Part shown: positions 1 through 8,058 of the stretch, in pieces | How positions within the stretch are numbered: the first letter of the stretch is position 1 | Layout of the letters: every line of letters begins with the position of its first letter | DNA from: an uncultured Eubacteriales bacterium | Lineage (GTDB): Bacteria; Bacillota; Clostridia; Christensenellales; Aristaeellaceae | Assembly (NCBI GenBank): GCA_900316415.1 | Contig: ONCV01000001.1 | Coordinates: 62,001 to 126,000, forward strand | DNA: 64,000 bases | Reading direction: 5' to 3' | The notes under the pieces: model-generated | The model's input: the letters and a program-made list of their open reading frames with translations, nothing else | What the model was told of the DNA's origin: nothing | The model's database searches: none | Made by a program: the position numbers and the translations under genes

Positions 1-318
1 GTCGGCTCCCTCAGCGGCGGCAACCAGCAGAAGGTGATCCTGGCCCGCTGGCTCCTGACCCATCCGGAGTACCTGATCCTGGATGAGCCCACCCGGGGCA
101 TCGACGTGGGCACCAAGCTGGAAATCCAGAAGCTGGTGCTGAAGCTGGCGGAGGACAATGTCAGCGTGACCTTCATTTCCTCGGAGGTGGAGGAAATGCT
201 GCGGACCTGCAGCCGGCTGATTGTCATGCGGGACCGGAACATTGTGGGCGAGCTGACCGGGGAGGACCTGAATCAGGCCCAGGTCATGAAAACGATCGCG
301 GGAGGTGAAGCATCGTGA
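1..318 (+). CDS. Sugar ABC transporter ATPase, C-terminal part
   Basis: This is the 3' end of a gene that begins before the window; the frame is open from base 1. The visible 105 residues hold the ABC signature SLSGGNQQK, a Walker B segment (YLILDEPTRGIDVG) and a following switch region, the pattern of the second nucleotide-binding domain of RbsA/MglA/YtfR-type sugar ATPases. SGGNQQK and TRGIDVG are typical of that carbohydrate class. It powers uptake of a monosaccharide together with the two permeases downstream. Its stop overlaps the GTG of the next gene (GTGA), so translation is coupled. The periplasmic-type binding protein and the first half of the ATPase lie outside the window. Confidence 0.93.
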   Translation, partial: VGSLSGGNQQKVILARWLLTHPEYLILDEPTRGIDVGTKLEIQKLVLKLAEDNVSVTFISSEVEEMLRTCSRLIVMRDRNIVGELTGEDLNQAQVMKTIAGGEAS

Positions 319-1406
319 GCACCGGAGCAACAACCCGGAAACAGCGGGGCGGGCTGGGACAGCTGCTGATCCCGCTGATTGCCATCGGACTGCTGGTGGT
401 TTTCAACCTGATCCGGGATCCCGGCTTCTTCAGCGTGGAAACCAAGCTGAACAACAACGGCAGCACCGTGCTGTCGGGCAACCTGATCAGCATTATCAAC
501 GGCGCCAGCGAGCTGGCGATCCTGGCCATGGGCATGACGCTGGTGACCGCGGCCTGCGGCGGGCAGGATATTTCCGTCGGTGCGGCGGCGGCCATCGCGG
601 GCAGCGTATTCGTCAAAATTATCCGCGGCGCGTCCCCGGTCACGGGCGGCACGGTGGTGCTGGCCTTCCTGGCGTGCTGCGCGGTGGCGGTGATCTTTGA
701 CGCCTTCAACGGCACCCTGGTCTCCGTCTTCCGGATCCAGCCCATGATCGCGACCCTGATCCTGTACACCTGCGGCCGCTCCATCGCCTACTGGATCAAC
801 GGCGGAGCCACCCCCACCATCGACAGCGCGATCACCGGGGCCATCGGCAGTTTCATCCCCGGCATCCCGGTGCCGACGCCGGTGCTGATTGTGGCCCTGA
901 TGGCGCTCCTGTTCTCCCTGGTGTTCCGCTTCACCACCCTGGGGCTGTATACCCAGGCGGTGGGCATCAACCAGAGCGCGGCCCGGCTCATGGGCATCAA
1001 CACCACCTTCATCAAGCTGCTCAGCTTCATGGTGCTGGGCGTCTGCGTCTCCGTGGCGGGCACCATCGGCGTGTGCCGGCTGCAGCTGATCAACCATGAA
1101 ACCCTGCTGATCGACATCGAGATGGACACGATCCTGGCGGTCGCCATCGGCGGAAACAGCCTGGGAGGCGGAAAATTCAAAATCAGCGGCTCCATTCTCG
1201 GCGCCTATGTGATCCAGATGCTCACGATCACGCTCTATGCCATGAAGGTTTCCTCCACGGATGTGAAGGCCTACAAGGCCATCGTGATCATTCTGCTGGT
1301 CGTGATCGGATCCCCGGTGGTGAAGCGCTGGTTCGCGGGGATGATGGCGAGACGGCTGGCGGGCAGACGGCCCGCCGCGGCCGGGAAGGAGGCGCAGGTA
1401 CCGTGA
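315..1406 (+). CDS. Sugar ABC transporter permease (YtfT-like)
   Basis: A 363-residue polytopic membrane protein of the BPD_transp_2 (RbsC/AraH/YtfT) family. The loop around residues 70-95 carries the family motif in the form ACGGQDISVGAAAAIAG, and the distal half holds the EAA-like region IAVGGNSLGGGKFKISGS. The GTG start overlaps the upstream ATPase stop by four bases. Two non-identical permeases after one ATPase match the ytfQRT-yjfF arrangement, which in Escherichia coli imports galactofuranose. A furanose substrate here is inference, though it fits the arabinofuranosidase-family gene at 28904-30796. Confidence 0.9.
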   Translation: MSTGATTRKQRGGLGQLLIPLIAIGLLVVFNLIRDPGFFSVETKLNNNGSTVLSGNLISIINGASELAILAMGMTLVTAACGGQDISVGAAAAIAGSVFVKIIRGASPVTGGTVVLAFLACCAVAVIFDAFNGTLVSVFRIQPMIATLILYTCGRSIAYWINGGATPTIDSAITGAIGSFIPGIPVPTPVLIVALMALLFSLVFRFTTLGLYTQAVGINQSAARLMGINTTFIKLLSFMVLGVCVSVAGTIGVCRLQLINHETLLIDIEMDTILAVAIGGNSLGGGKFKISGSILGAYVIQMLTITLYAMKVSSTDVKAYKAIVIILLVVIGSPVVKRWFAGMMARRLAGRRPAAAGKEAQVP

Positions 1407-2446
1407 GCAACACAAAGGAGATCAGACGGCGGGAGCCGCTGACGGATACCCAGCTGCTGATGACGATTACCATCTGCATCTTTGCGGTGATGTATGCCCT
1501 GGCCATGATTCTGCTGGGCGGCGGCTTTCTCCGGGCGCAGCAGGTGTTCGACCTGCTGAATGACAACGCGGCGCTGATCATCGTGGCCTGCGGGCTGACG
1601 GTGGTCATGATCGGCGGCGGCATCGACATCTCCGTGGGCGGGGTCACCAGCCTGGTGGTCATGAGCTGCGTGCTGTATCTGAACGGGGGCGGCAATATCC
1701 CGATGGCGCTGCTGCTGGCGCTGGGCATCGGCCTGGCCTTCGGCCTGGTTCACGGCCTGCTGGTCAGCTATCTGGAGATCCAGCCCTTTATCGTGACCCT
1801 GGCGGGCATGTTCTTCGCCCGGGGCATGACGACCATCCTGTCGGTCAACCCCCAGAAGCTGGCCCACGAGGGCATGAACGCCATCCGCGGCATCAAGATT
1901 GAAATTCCCTGGCTGGGCTATGTGGCGAAGAACGGAAACCTGATCCCCGGCCGGATTGAACTGGGCGTGGCCGTGGCGCTGCTGTGCGTGGCGGCGGTCT
2001 GGGCCCTGCTGAGATTTGCCCGGATGGGCCGGAATTTCTACGCCCTGGGCGGCAATCAGCAGAGCGCGCTGATGCTGGGCATCAATGTGAAGCGGACCCG
2101 GTTTGTCACCTATCTGATCAGCGGCCTGCTCAGCGGCATCGCGGGCTTTGTGTTCATGATGCATACCGGCGCGGGCAACGCCACCAACGCGGCGGGGGCG
2201 GAAATGAACGCCATCGCGTCCTCGATCATCGGCGGCACCCTGCTGACCGGCGGCGTGGGCAGCGTCATCGGCACCCTGTTCGGCACGCTGACCCTGACCA
2301 CCATCAAGAAAATCGTTGTGACCAGCGGGCTGAAGGAGCCCTGGTGGCAGAGCATTACCACCGGGCTGATGCTCTTCTTCTTCATCGTGCTGCAGAGCGT
2401 GGTGCTCAGCAACCGGGGGAAGAGAAAAGCCGCGGTGAAGGGCTGA
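1403..2446 (+). CDS. Sugar ABC transporter permease (YjfF-like)
   Basis: A 347-residue membrane protein, second permease of the same importer. It has the conserved [16 protein letters not shown] loop near residues 70-85 and the cytoplasmic coupling segment [20 protein letters not shown] near residue 270, both typical of BPD_transp_2 permeases such as YjfF. The GTG start overlaps the previous stop by four bases (GTGA), so ATPase and both permeases form one translationally coupled unit. After the stop only a weak A/T-rich inverted repeat (2450-2464) is seen and no strong terminator before the recA promoter. Confidence 0.9.
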   Translation: MSNTKEIRRREPLTDTQLLMTITICIFAVMYALAMILLGGGFLRAQQVFDLLNDNAALIIVACGLTVVMIGGGIDISVGGVTSLVVMSCVLYLNGGGNIPMALLLALGIGLAFGLVHGLLVSYLEIQPFIVTLAGMFFARGMTTILSVNPQKLAHEGMNAIRGIKIEIPWLGYVAKNGNLIPGRIELGVAVALLCVAAVWALLRFARMGRNFYALGGNQQSALMLGINVKRTRFVTYLISGLLSGIAGFVFMMHTGAGNATNAAGAEMNAIASSIIGGTLLTGGVGSVIGTLFGTLTLTTIKKIVVTSGLKEPWWQSITTGLMLFFFIVLQSVVLSNRGKRKAAVKG

Positions 2447-2492
2447 AAATCCAAAAAAATTGGACAAAGCGCAAAAATTTTGTGATTTGCCC

Positions 2493-2521
2493 TTGAAAAG
2501 TATGCAAAAATCTGATAAGAT
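2493..2521 (+). promoter_or_regulatory. recA promoter (sigma-A type)
   Basis: TTGAAA at 2493-2498 and TAAGAT at 2516-2521 are separated by 17 bases, with a TG dinucleotide one base before the -10 (extended -10). It sits 62 bases before the recA start in an A/T-rich patch. I found no clear Gram-positive LexA box (CGAAC-N4-GTTCG) over or beside it. Confidence 0.75.
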
Positions 2522-2582
2522 AGCGCTGTCAGAAACGGAACCGCCTCCGGGGCGGAAGAAGAAGCAAAGCGAGGAAAATGAG

Positions 2583-3731
2583 ATGGCAGCGAAGAAGGCG
2601 GCGAAGCCGGAAAAGACGGTCATGACCCCCAATGTGCAGGAAGAGAAGCTCAAGGCGCTGGAGCATGCGCTGGCCGATCTGGACAAGCAGTTCGGAAAGG
2701 GCTCCGTGATGAAGCTGGGCGCCGATGCCATCAGCCGGGATATTCCGGTGATCCCCACCGGCTGCCTGACGCTGGACGCGGCGCTGGGCGTGGGCGGCAT
2801 TCCCCGGGGCCGGATCGTGGAGATCTACGGGCCGGAATCCTCCGGTAAGACGACGGTGGCGCTGCACATCGTCGCTGAGGCCCAGAAGGCCGGCGGCATC
2901 GCCGCCTTCGTGGACGCCGAGCATGCGCTGGATCCCCTGTACGCGAAGAAGCTGGGCGTGAATATCGAGGATCTGTATGTCGCCCAGCCGGACACCGGCG
3001 AGCAGGCCCTGGAGATCGCCGAGGCCCTGGTTCGTTCCGGCGCGCTGGACGTCGTGGTGATCGACTCGGTGGCCGCCCTGGTTCCCAAGGCGGAAATCGA
3101 CGGCGAGATGGGGGATTCCTTCGTGGGTCTGCAGGCGCGGCTCATGAGCCAGGCGCTGCGGAAGCTGACGGGAATTATCAACAAAACGGGCTGCGTGGCC
3201 GTGTTCATCAACCAGCTGCGGGAAAAGGTCGGCGTCATGTACGGCAACCCGGAGACGACGCCCGGCGGCCGCGCGCTGAAGTTCTATTCCTCCGTGCGGC
3301 TGGATGTCCGCAAGGGCGAGCCCCTGAAAAACGGATCGGAAATCATCGGAAACCGGACGAAGGTGAAGGTGGTCAAGAACAAGGTGGCCCCGCCCTTCCG
3401 ACTGGCGGAATTCGACATCATCTACGGCGAGGGCATCAGCACGGAGGGAACCCTGCTGGACATGGCCGTGGAGCGGGATATCATCCACAAGAGCGGCGCC
3501 TTCTTCAGCTACGGGGATCTGCGCCTGGCGCAGGGCCGGGACAATGCCCGGCTGTATCTGAAGGAGCATCCGGAGCTGACGGCGGAAATCGACGCGAAGC
3601 TCCGGGCGGAGCTCTTCGCGAAGAAGGACGCGGAGCCCACGGAGGAGGACGCGGCCGCGATCCAGGCCCAGCAGGAGGAGGAAGAGGACGATCTGGCCCT
3701 GCTGGAAGAGGATCTGGACGAGGAAATGTAA
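2583..3731 (+). CDS. recA: Recombinase RecA
   Basis: Homologous recombination ATPase that forms filaments on single-stranded DNA and triggers LexA cleavage. The 382-residue protein has Walker A GPESSGKT at residues 83-90, the Walker B region [11 protein letters not shown], the L2 loop segment [21 protein letters not shown] and the usual acidic C-terminal tail (many Glu/Asp after residue 350). The reading frame is open upstream to a TTG at 2460, but that codon lies upstream of the promoter; the ATG at 2583 follows a GAGG ribosome site and gives the normal N-terminus. Monocistronic between its own promoter and hairpins at 3737-3784. Confidence 0.98.
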   Translation: MAAKKAAKPEKTVMTPNVQEEKLKALEHALADLDKQFGKGSVMKLGADAISRDIPVIPTGCLTLDAALGVGGIPRGRIVEIYGPESSGKTTVALHIVAEAQKAGGIAAFVDAEHALDPLYAKKLGVNIEDLYVAQPDTGEQALEIAEALVRSGALDVVVIDSVAALVPKAEIDGEMGDSFVGLQARLMSQALRKLTGIINKTGCVAVFINQLREKVGVMYGNPETTPGGRALKFYSSVRLDVRKGEPLKNGSEIIGNRTKVKVVKNKVAPPFRLAEFDIIYGEGISTEGTLLDMAVERDIIHKSGAFFSYGDLRLAQGRDNARLYLKEHPELTAEIDAKLRAELFAKKDAEPTEEDAAAIQAQQEEEEDDLALLEEDLDEEM

Positions 3732-3736
3732 ATCAG

Positions 3737-3784
3737 GCAGGGATTCTCCCTGCAGCACCGGGCCCGCGGAGCAATCCGCGGGCC
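3737..3784 (+). terminator. Hairpins after recA
   Basis: Two perfect hairpins follow the stop: GCAGGGA/TCCCTGC with a 3-base loop (3737-3753) and GGCCCGCGGA/TCCGCGGGCC with a 4-base loop (3761-3784). Neither has a T-run directly after it, so termination is likely but the mechanism is unsure. Confidence 0.55.
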
Positions 3785-3808
3785 TGCTGCGTTCCAGGAT
3801 GCGGGCTG

Positions 3809-3835
3809 TTAGCACTCATTTTAAGTGAGTGCTAA
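3809..3835 (+). promoter_or_regulatory. CIRCE operator (HrcA-binding site) of htpG
   Basis: TTAGCACTC, a 9-base spacer, GAGTGCTAA: a perfect match to the CIRCE consensus, the inverted repeat bound by the heat-shock repressor HrcA. It ends seven bases before the -35 of the htpG promoter. CIRCE normally controls groESL and the hrcA-grpE-dnaK-dnaJ operon; here it places htpG under the same control. Confidence 0.93.
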
Positions 3836-3842
3836 TTTTTTC

Positions 3843-3871
3843 TTGCTTTTCTGTTCGCCGGGTGCTACAAT
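3843..3871 (+). promoter_or_regulatory. htpG promoter
   Basis: TTGCTT (3843-3848) and TACAAT (3866-3871) with 17-base spacing and an extended TG motif. It lies directly downstream of the CIRCE element and 55 bases before the htpG start. Confidence 0.8.
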
Positions 3872-3926
3872 ACCGTTCGGAAAAGCATGAATCGCCTTCG
3901 GGCGATGAATCGGGAGGATGATTGAA

Positions 3927-5831
3927 ATGGCTGTTCAGAAAGAAAACGGCAGCGTCTCCATTGACGCGCAGAATATTATGCCGGTGATCAAGCGCTGGCT
4001 GTACTCCGATAAGGATATTTTCCTGCGGGAAACGGTGTCCAACGCCTGCGACGCGATTACCAAGTTCCGCATGCTGCACGCGGATTCCGAAGAGGACATG
4101 CGGGTCAATGTGACGGTGGACAAAAAAGGCAAGACCATCCGCATTTCCGATACGGGCATCGGCATGACCGCGGAGGAAGTGAAGAAATACATCAACCAGG
4201 TGGCCTTCTCCGGCGCTGCGGAATTCATGAAGCAGTTTGAGGACGACAAGGGCAAGGACAAGGGGGATATCATCGGCCATTTCGGCCTGGGCTTCTATTC
4301 CGTGTTCATGGTTTCCGACCGGGTGGAAATCGAGACCCTGTCCTGTCAGGAGGGAGCCGAGCCGGTGCACTGGGTTTCCGAGGACGGCATGAACTTTGAG
4401 CTTTCGGAAGGATCCCGGACCACGCACGGCACGGATGTGATCCTGCACATCACCAAGGAGGAGAAGGACTTCCTGGAGGTCTGGAAGGTTCGGGAAGTGC
4501 TGAAGCGGTACTGCGGCTTCATGGCCTATCCCATTTTCCTGGAGGATGCCAACGCCAAGCCCGTGGAGAAGGAAGTTCCCGTGGGGGATGAGAAGAACGA
4601 GGACGGAACCCCGAAGACCGAAAAGATCATGGAGCTTCCCAAGCCCGAGAAGATCAACGATACCGATCCGCTCTGGCTCCGCAAGCCCAAGGACTGCAAG
4701 GACGAGGAGTACAGGGAATTCTATCATCGGGTCTTTATGGATTTTGAGGACCCGCTGTTCTGGATCCATCTGAACGTGGATTATCCCTTCAACCTGAAGG
4801 GCATCCTGTTCTTCCCGAAGCTCCGGCGGGATTTCGGCCCCAATGACGGGCAGATCAAGCTCTTCGCCGGCCAGGTCTTCGTGGCGGACAACATCAAGGA
4901 GGTTATCCCCGAATTCCTCATGCTGCTCAAGGGCGTCATCGACTGCCCCGACCTGCCGCTGAACGTGAGCCGTTCCTTCCTGCAGAATGACGGCTACGTC
5001 CGGAAGATCTCCAGCCATATCACCAAGAAGGTGGCGGACAAGCTGAACTCCCTGATGAACACCGAGCGGGAGACCTACGAGAAATACTGGGATGACATCT
5101 CTCCCTTCGTCAAGTACGGCTGCGTGCGGGAAAAGAAATTCTATGATCAGGTGAAGGGCTCCCTGCTGCTGAAGACGACCGAGGGCAAGTACCTGACCCT
5201 GGAGGAGTACCGGGCCGCAAACTTCGACAAGACGGAGAAGAAGGTCTACTACACCAATGATGAGAAGCGGCAGGCCGCCGCGGTGAAGTTGTACACGGAC
5301 CGGGGCATTCAGGTGGCGGTTCTCAGCCATCTGATCGACGACAACTTCATGTCCTTCCTGGAGAGCCAGGGGACGGAGGAGGAGAAGTTCACCTTTGCCC
5401 GGGTCGATGCGGACATCGACGGGCTGAAGCAGGAATCCGAGGAAGGCAAGGATCTGGACGCGGAGAAGCTGCAGAAGCTGTTCCGGGACGCTCTGGGGAA
5501 GGAGCACCTGGAGGTGAAGCTGGAGTCCCTGGCGGATCCGGAGATGAACGCCATGGTCACCGAGGAGGAGCAGATGCGCCGGTACCGGGAGATGAGCCGC
5601 CTCTACGGCGAAAGCTTCCCGATGCCGGATCTGTTCACCCTCGTGCTGAACCGCCGGAACGAAACCATCCAGGCGCTGGCCGCGATGGATCCGGAGGAGG
5701 AGAAAACGAAGATGCTCTGCCGCCAGGTGTACGATCTGGCCCGGATGGCTGCCCAGCCCCTGGAGGCGGAGGAGATCACTGCCTTCCTGGATCGCAGCAG
5801 AAAGCTGCTGAATATGGCCGTCAAGGCCTGA
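3927..5831 (+). CDS. htpG: Hsp90 chaperone HtpG
   Basis: ATP-dependent cytosolic chaperone. The 634-residue protein has the GHKL ATP-binding domain at the N-terminus: FLRETVSNACDAITK (with Asn in place of the Asp seen in many members of this motif), DTGIGM and GHFGLGFYSVFM. The middle domain (NVSRSFLQ) and C-terminal dimerisation domain follow; length is normal for the family. An ATG at 3918 abuts the GGGAGG ribosome site and cannot use it; the ATG at 3927 is nine bases away and is chosen. Expression is probably induced by heat or misfolded protein through the CIRCE operator. Monocistronic. Confidence 0.97.
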   Translation: MAVQKENGSVSIDAQNIMPVIKRWLYSDKDIFLRETVSNACDAITKFRMLHADSEEDMRVNVTVDKKGKTIRISDTGIGMTAEEVKKYINQVAFSGAAEFMKQFEDDKGKDKGDIIGHFGLGFYSVFMVSDRVEIETLSCQEGAEPVHWVSEDGMNFELSEGSRTTHGTDVILHITKEEKDFLEVWKVREVLKRYCGFMAYPIFLEDANAKPVEKEVPVGDEKNEDGTPKTEKIMELPKPEKINDTDPLWLRKPKDCKDEEYREFYHRVFMDFEDPLFWIHLNVDYPFNLKGILFFPKLRRDFGPNDGQIKLFAGQVFVADNIKEVIPEFLMLLKGVIDCPDLPLNVSRSFLQNDGYVRKISSHITKKVADKLNSLMNTERETYEKYWDDISPFVKYGCVREKKFYDQVKGSLLLKTTEGKYLTLEEYRAANFDKTEKKVYYTNDEKRQAAAVKLYTDRGIQVAVLSHLIDDNFMSFLESQGTEEEKFTFARVDADIDGLKQESEEGKDLDAEKLQKLFRDALGKEHLEVKLESLADPEMNAMVTEEEQMRRYREMSRLYGESFPMPDLFTLVLNRRNETIQALAAMDPEEEKTKMLCRQVYDLARMAAQPLEAEEITAFLDRSRKLLNMAVKA

Positions 5832-5839
5832 TAAGCGGG

Positions 5840-5884
5840 GAAGAAAAAGCTGTTCGGCCCTGGGCTGAACAGCCTTTTTCTTCC
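5840..5884 (+). terminator. Intrinsic terminator of htpG
   Basis: GCTGTTC and GAACAGC arms around a G/C-rich loop, flanked by AAAAA on the 5' side and TTTTTCTTC on the 3' side, starting nine bases after the htpG stop. The A-run makes it potentially bidirectional. Confidence 0.88.
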
Positions 5885-5954
5885 GCTCCCCTTCCGGGAA
5901 GCGGTCGGGAATACGGGAATCCAAAAACGCAGGAAGAACCGGGAGGAACGGAAC

Positions 5955-7757
5955 ATGAATGCACTGAAGACAAGGCAGGATGTGGTGGACGCCGCGGTGG
6001 AGCTGCTGCGGCCCCTCGTCGCCTGCCTGACGCCGGGAAAGGCCCGGATGATTGCCGGAAACGGATCCGCCCACTATTCGGAGGACGTGGCCGGAATGGA
6101 GGGCTTCTCCAGGGCCCTGTGGGCCATCGTTCCCATGCTGATGGGACACTGCCCGGAGGCGGAGCCCTTCTGGGAAATCTGGAAGCAGGGGATCGTGCAC
6201 GGAACGGATCCCGCCCATGAGGAATACTGGGGAGACCTCCATGACTCGGATCAGCGCATGGTGGAGATGGCGGTGATGGGCATGGGGCTGTGCTTTGTGC
6301 CGGAGCGGTTCTGGGAGGAGCTCTCCCCGGCGGAGCAGGACAACCTCTATGCCTGGCTGAACCAGATCAACCGCTATGACATGCCGAAGAACAACTGGCG
6401 GTATTTCCGCATCCTGGTCAACACCGGCTTCCTGAAGGTGGGCCTGCCGGTGGACGAAGCCCGGATGAAGGAAGACCTGGACATGATGGAAAGCCATTAT
6501 GTGGGGGACGGCTGGTACTTCGATTATGAAACCAAGCGGGACTATTACACCATCTGGGGTTTCCATTATTACGACCTGGTGTACGCGGCGGCCATGCGGG
6601 ACCGGGACGCGGCGCGGGCGGCCCGCTTTGAGGAACGGGCCCGGCTGATCGCGCCGCGCTTTGCCTGCTGGTTTGACCGGGAGGGACGGGCGCTGCCCTA
6701 CGGGCGGAGCCTGACCTACCGGTTCGCCCAGGGCGCCTTCTGGAGCGTGATGGCTTTCGCCGACACGCGGCCGGAAGGGATGAGCTGGGGCCGGATGAAG
6801 GGGCTGTGGCTGAAGAACCTGCGGAGCTGGCTGGCTCTGCCGATTCGGGACCGGGACGGCGTGCTCACGGTGGGATACGGATATCCGAACCTGTGCATGG
6901 CGGAGGGATACAACGCGCCGGGCTCCCCCTACTGGGGCATGAAGACCTTCGCGGCCCTGGCGCTGCCGGAGGAGCATCCCTTCTGGCAGGCGGAGGAGGA
7001 GGACGATCTGCCGCCGCGCCGCTTCCTGGATGCGCAGGTGCGCATGCTCCTGACGCGGGACCGGGAGAACCGGCAGGTGATCGCCTATACCGCGGGCAAC
7101 CACGGATGGGAGCATATGCACGAGGACGAAAAATACGAAAAATTCGCCTATTCCACCCAGTTCACCTTCTCCGTCGCCAAGGAAGCCACGACCCTGGAAA
7201 AGGGCGGATACGATTCCATGCTGGCCGTGAAGCGGAAGGGACGGGATCTGTGGCACGGCCGGAGCGGCTGCGAGGAATTCGAGATGAAGGAGGACCGGGT
7301 CCGCTTCCGCTGGAGTCCCCTGACCGGGGTGGAAATCGAAAGCGTGATCCTGCCCGTGGAGACGGCGGAGGGGCTGTGGCATCTGCGGAAGCATGTGATC
7401 CGCACGGAGATCCCGCTGGAGACGGCGGAGGGCGCCTTTGCCATCCGGCGGGACTGGGCGGGGGCGCGCCCCTGCGACCGGATTGCATCGGCGCTGCGGG
7501 CGGAAGGCGGGATGGCCGCCGCGCACGGCGCCTTCGGCTCCAGCGGCATCTTCAGCCTGGAGGGGAACCGGGAAGGCCGGATGATCTGGATGGAGCCCAA
7601 TACGAATCTGATGTATCCCCGGACGCAGCTGCCCATGCTGACGGGAGAAATGGAAAAGGGGACCCATACCTTGGTCTGCGCGGTGTTCGCGGACAGCGGG
7701 GACGCCTGTCCCACGGAAATTCCGAAGGAGGTACTGGCCCATGTTGAATCGCTATGA
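5955..7757 (+). CDS. DUF2264 family protein
   Basis: A 600-residue protein without signal peptide that I recognise as a DUF2264 member: N-terminal segments such as HYSEDVAGMEGFSRALWAIVP and the Trp/Tyr-rich stretch DGWYFDYETKRDYYTIWGFHYY are characteristic. The helical N-terminal part (about residues 1-400) looks like an alpha/alpha toroid as in glycoside hydrolases and lyases, followed by a beta-rich C-terminal part. A role in cytoplasmic breakdown of an imported saccharide is inference. Start ATG has GGGAGG eight bases upstream. The 3' end overlaps a possible small ORF at 7741. Confidence 0.85.
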   Translation: MNALKTRQDVVDAAVELLRPLVACLTPGKARMIAGNGSAHYSEDVAGMEGFSRALWAIVPMLMGHCPEAEPFWEIWKQGIVHGTDPAHEEYWGDLHDSDQRMVEMAVMGMGLCFVPERFWEELSPAEQDNLYAWLNQINRYDMPKNNWRYFRILVNTGFLKVGLPVDEARMKEDLDMMESHYVGDGWYFDYETKRDYYTIWGFHYYDLVYAAAMRDRDAARAARFEERARLIAPRFACWFDREGRALPYGRSLTYRFAQGAFWSVMAFADTRPEGMSWGRMKGLWLKNLRSWLALPIRDRDGVLTVGYGYPNLCMAEGYNAPGSPYWGMKTFAALALPEEHPFWQAEEEDDLPPRRFLDAQVRMLLTRDRENRQVIAYTAGNHGWEHMHEDEKYEKFAYSTQFTFSVAKEATTLEKGGYDSMLAVKRKGRDLWHGRSGCEEFEMKEDRVRFRWSPLTGVEIESVILPVETAEGLWHLRKHVIRTEIPLETAEGAFAIRRDWAGARPCDRIASALRAEGGMAAAHGAFGSSGIFSLEGNREGRMIWMEPNTNLMYPRTQLPMLTGEMEKGTHTLVCAVFADSGDACPTEIPKEVLAHVESL

Positions 7758-7827
7758 GGGAGCCCGGAACCGGATGGCGGAAATCCTGGCGAAAATCACG
7801 GGAAAGGATCCCATGCTCTGGATCTGA
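7741..7827 (+). CDS. Possible 28-residue ORF coupled to the DUF2264 gene
   Basis: An ATG in the +1 frame starts 17 bases before the DUF2264 gene ends, preceded nine bases upstream by a perfect AAGGAGG (7725-7731). The product has 28 residues, is basic and amphipathic in appearance (MLNRYEGARNRMAE...) and ends just before a strong terminator at 7834. It may be a true microprotein, or the remaining N-terminus of a second gene whose body has been deleted. Too short for any family call. The ribosome site could also be chance within Glu/Gly codons, which are GAG- and GGT-rich. Confidence 0.4.
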   Translation: MLNRYEGARNRMAEILAKITGKDPMLWI

Positions 7828-7833
7828 ACGGAA

Positions 7834-7872
7834 GGAAGCGGGCCCCGGACGGGGACCCGCTTCCGTTTCTTT
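7834..7872 (+). terminator. Terminator after the DUF2264 unit
   Basis: Arms GGAAGCGGGCCCC (7834-7846) and GGGGACCCGCTTCC (7851-7864) with a GGAC loop, followed by GTTTCTTT. It begins seven bases after the stop of the 28-residue ORF. Confidence 0.8.
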
Positions 7873-7954
7873 CCGGAGAACGCGCCGCCCGGGACGATCC
7901 GCCGGAAGGAGGGCCGGAGACGGAGACCGGAAGAAAATCCGAAAAAAGGAAAAG

Positions 7955-7973
7955 CTTCAAGGTTTCTTCAAGG
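7955..7973 (+). promoter_or_regulatory. Direct repeat upstream of the secreted beta-helix gene
   Basis: CTTCAAGG occurs twice with an 11-base period (7955-7962 and 7966-7973), one helical turn apart, as in binding sites of OmpR/PhoB-family regulators. A weak -10 candidate TAGGAT is at 7983-7988, so the second copy would overlap a -35 that itself lacks a good consensus. Function is inferred from spacing only. Confidence 0.4.
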
Positions 7974-8058
7974 CAGCTGCGCTAGGATGCGGGTGCCGGC
8001 TGAGGGAAGAAGCCGCGGCCGGCGAACGAAACGGAGAAGAGGAAAGGAGCGATTTCCT

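Noticed and set aside
2447..2582. Possible SOS (LexA) box at recA
   Set aside because: No sequence close to CGAAC-N4-GTTC is found over the promoter or in the leader.
2460..2582. Extended N-terminus of RecA from TTG 2460
   Set aside because: The codon precedes the promoter, and the added residues are not part of the RecA family.
3816..7742. A 1308-codon open frame on the - strand across htpG and the DUF2264 gene, and similar giants at 7957-12081 and 50590-55485
   Set aside because: They lie antisense to well-identified genes, lack ribosome sites, and translate to His/Arg/Gln/Leu-rich low-complexity sequence, as expected from G+C-rich codon use on the other strand.
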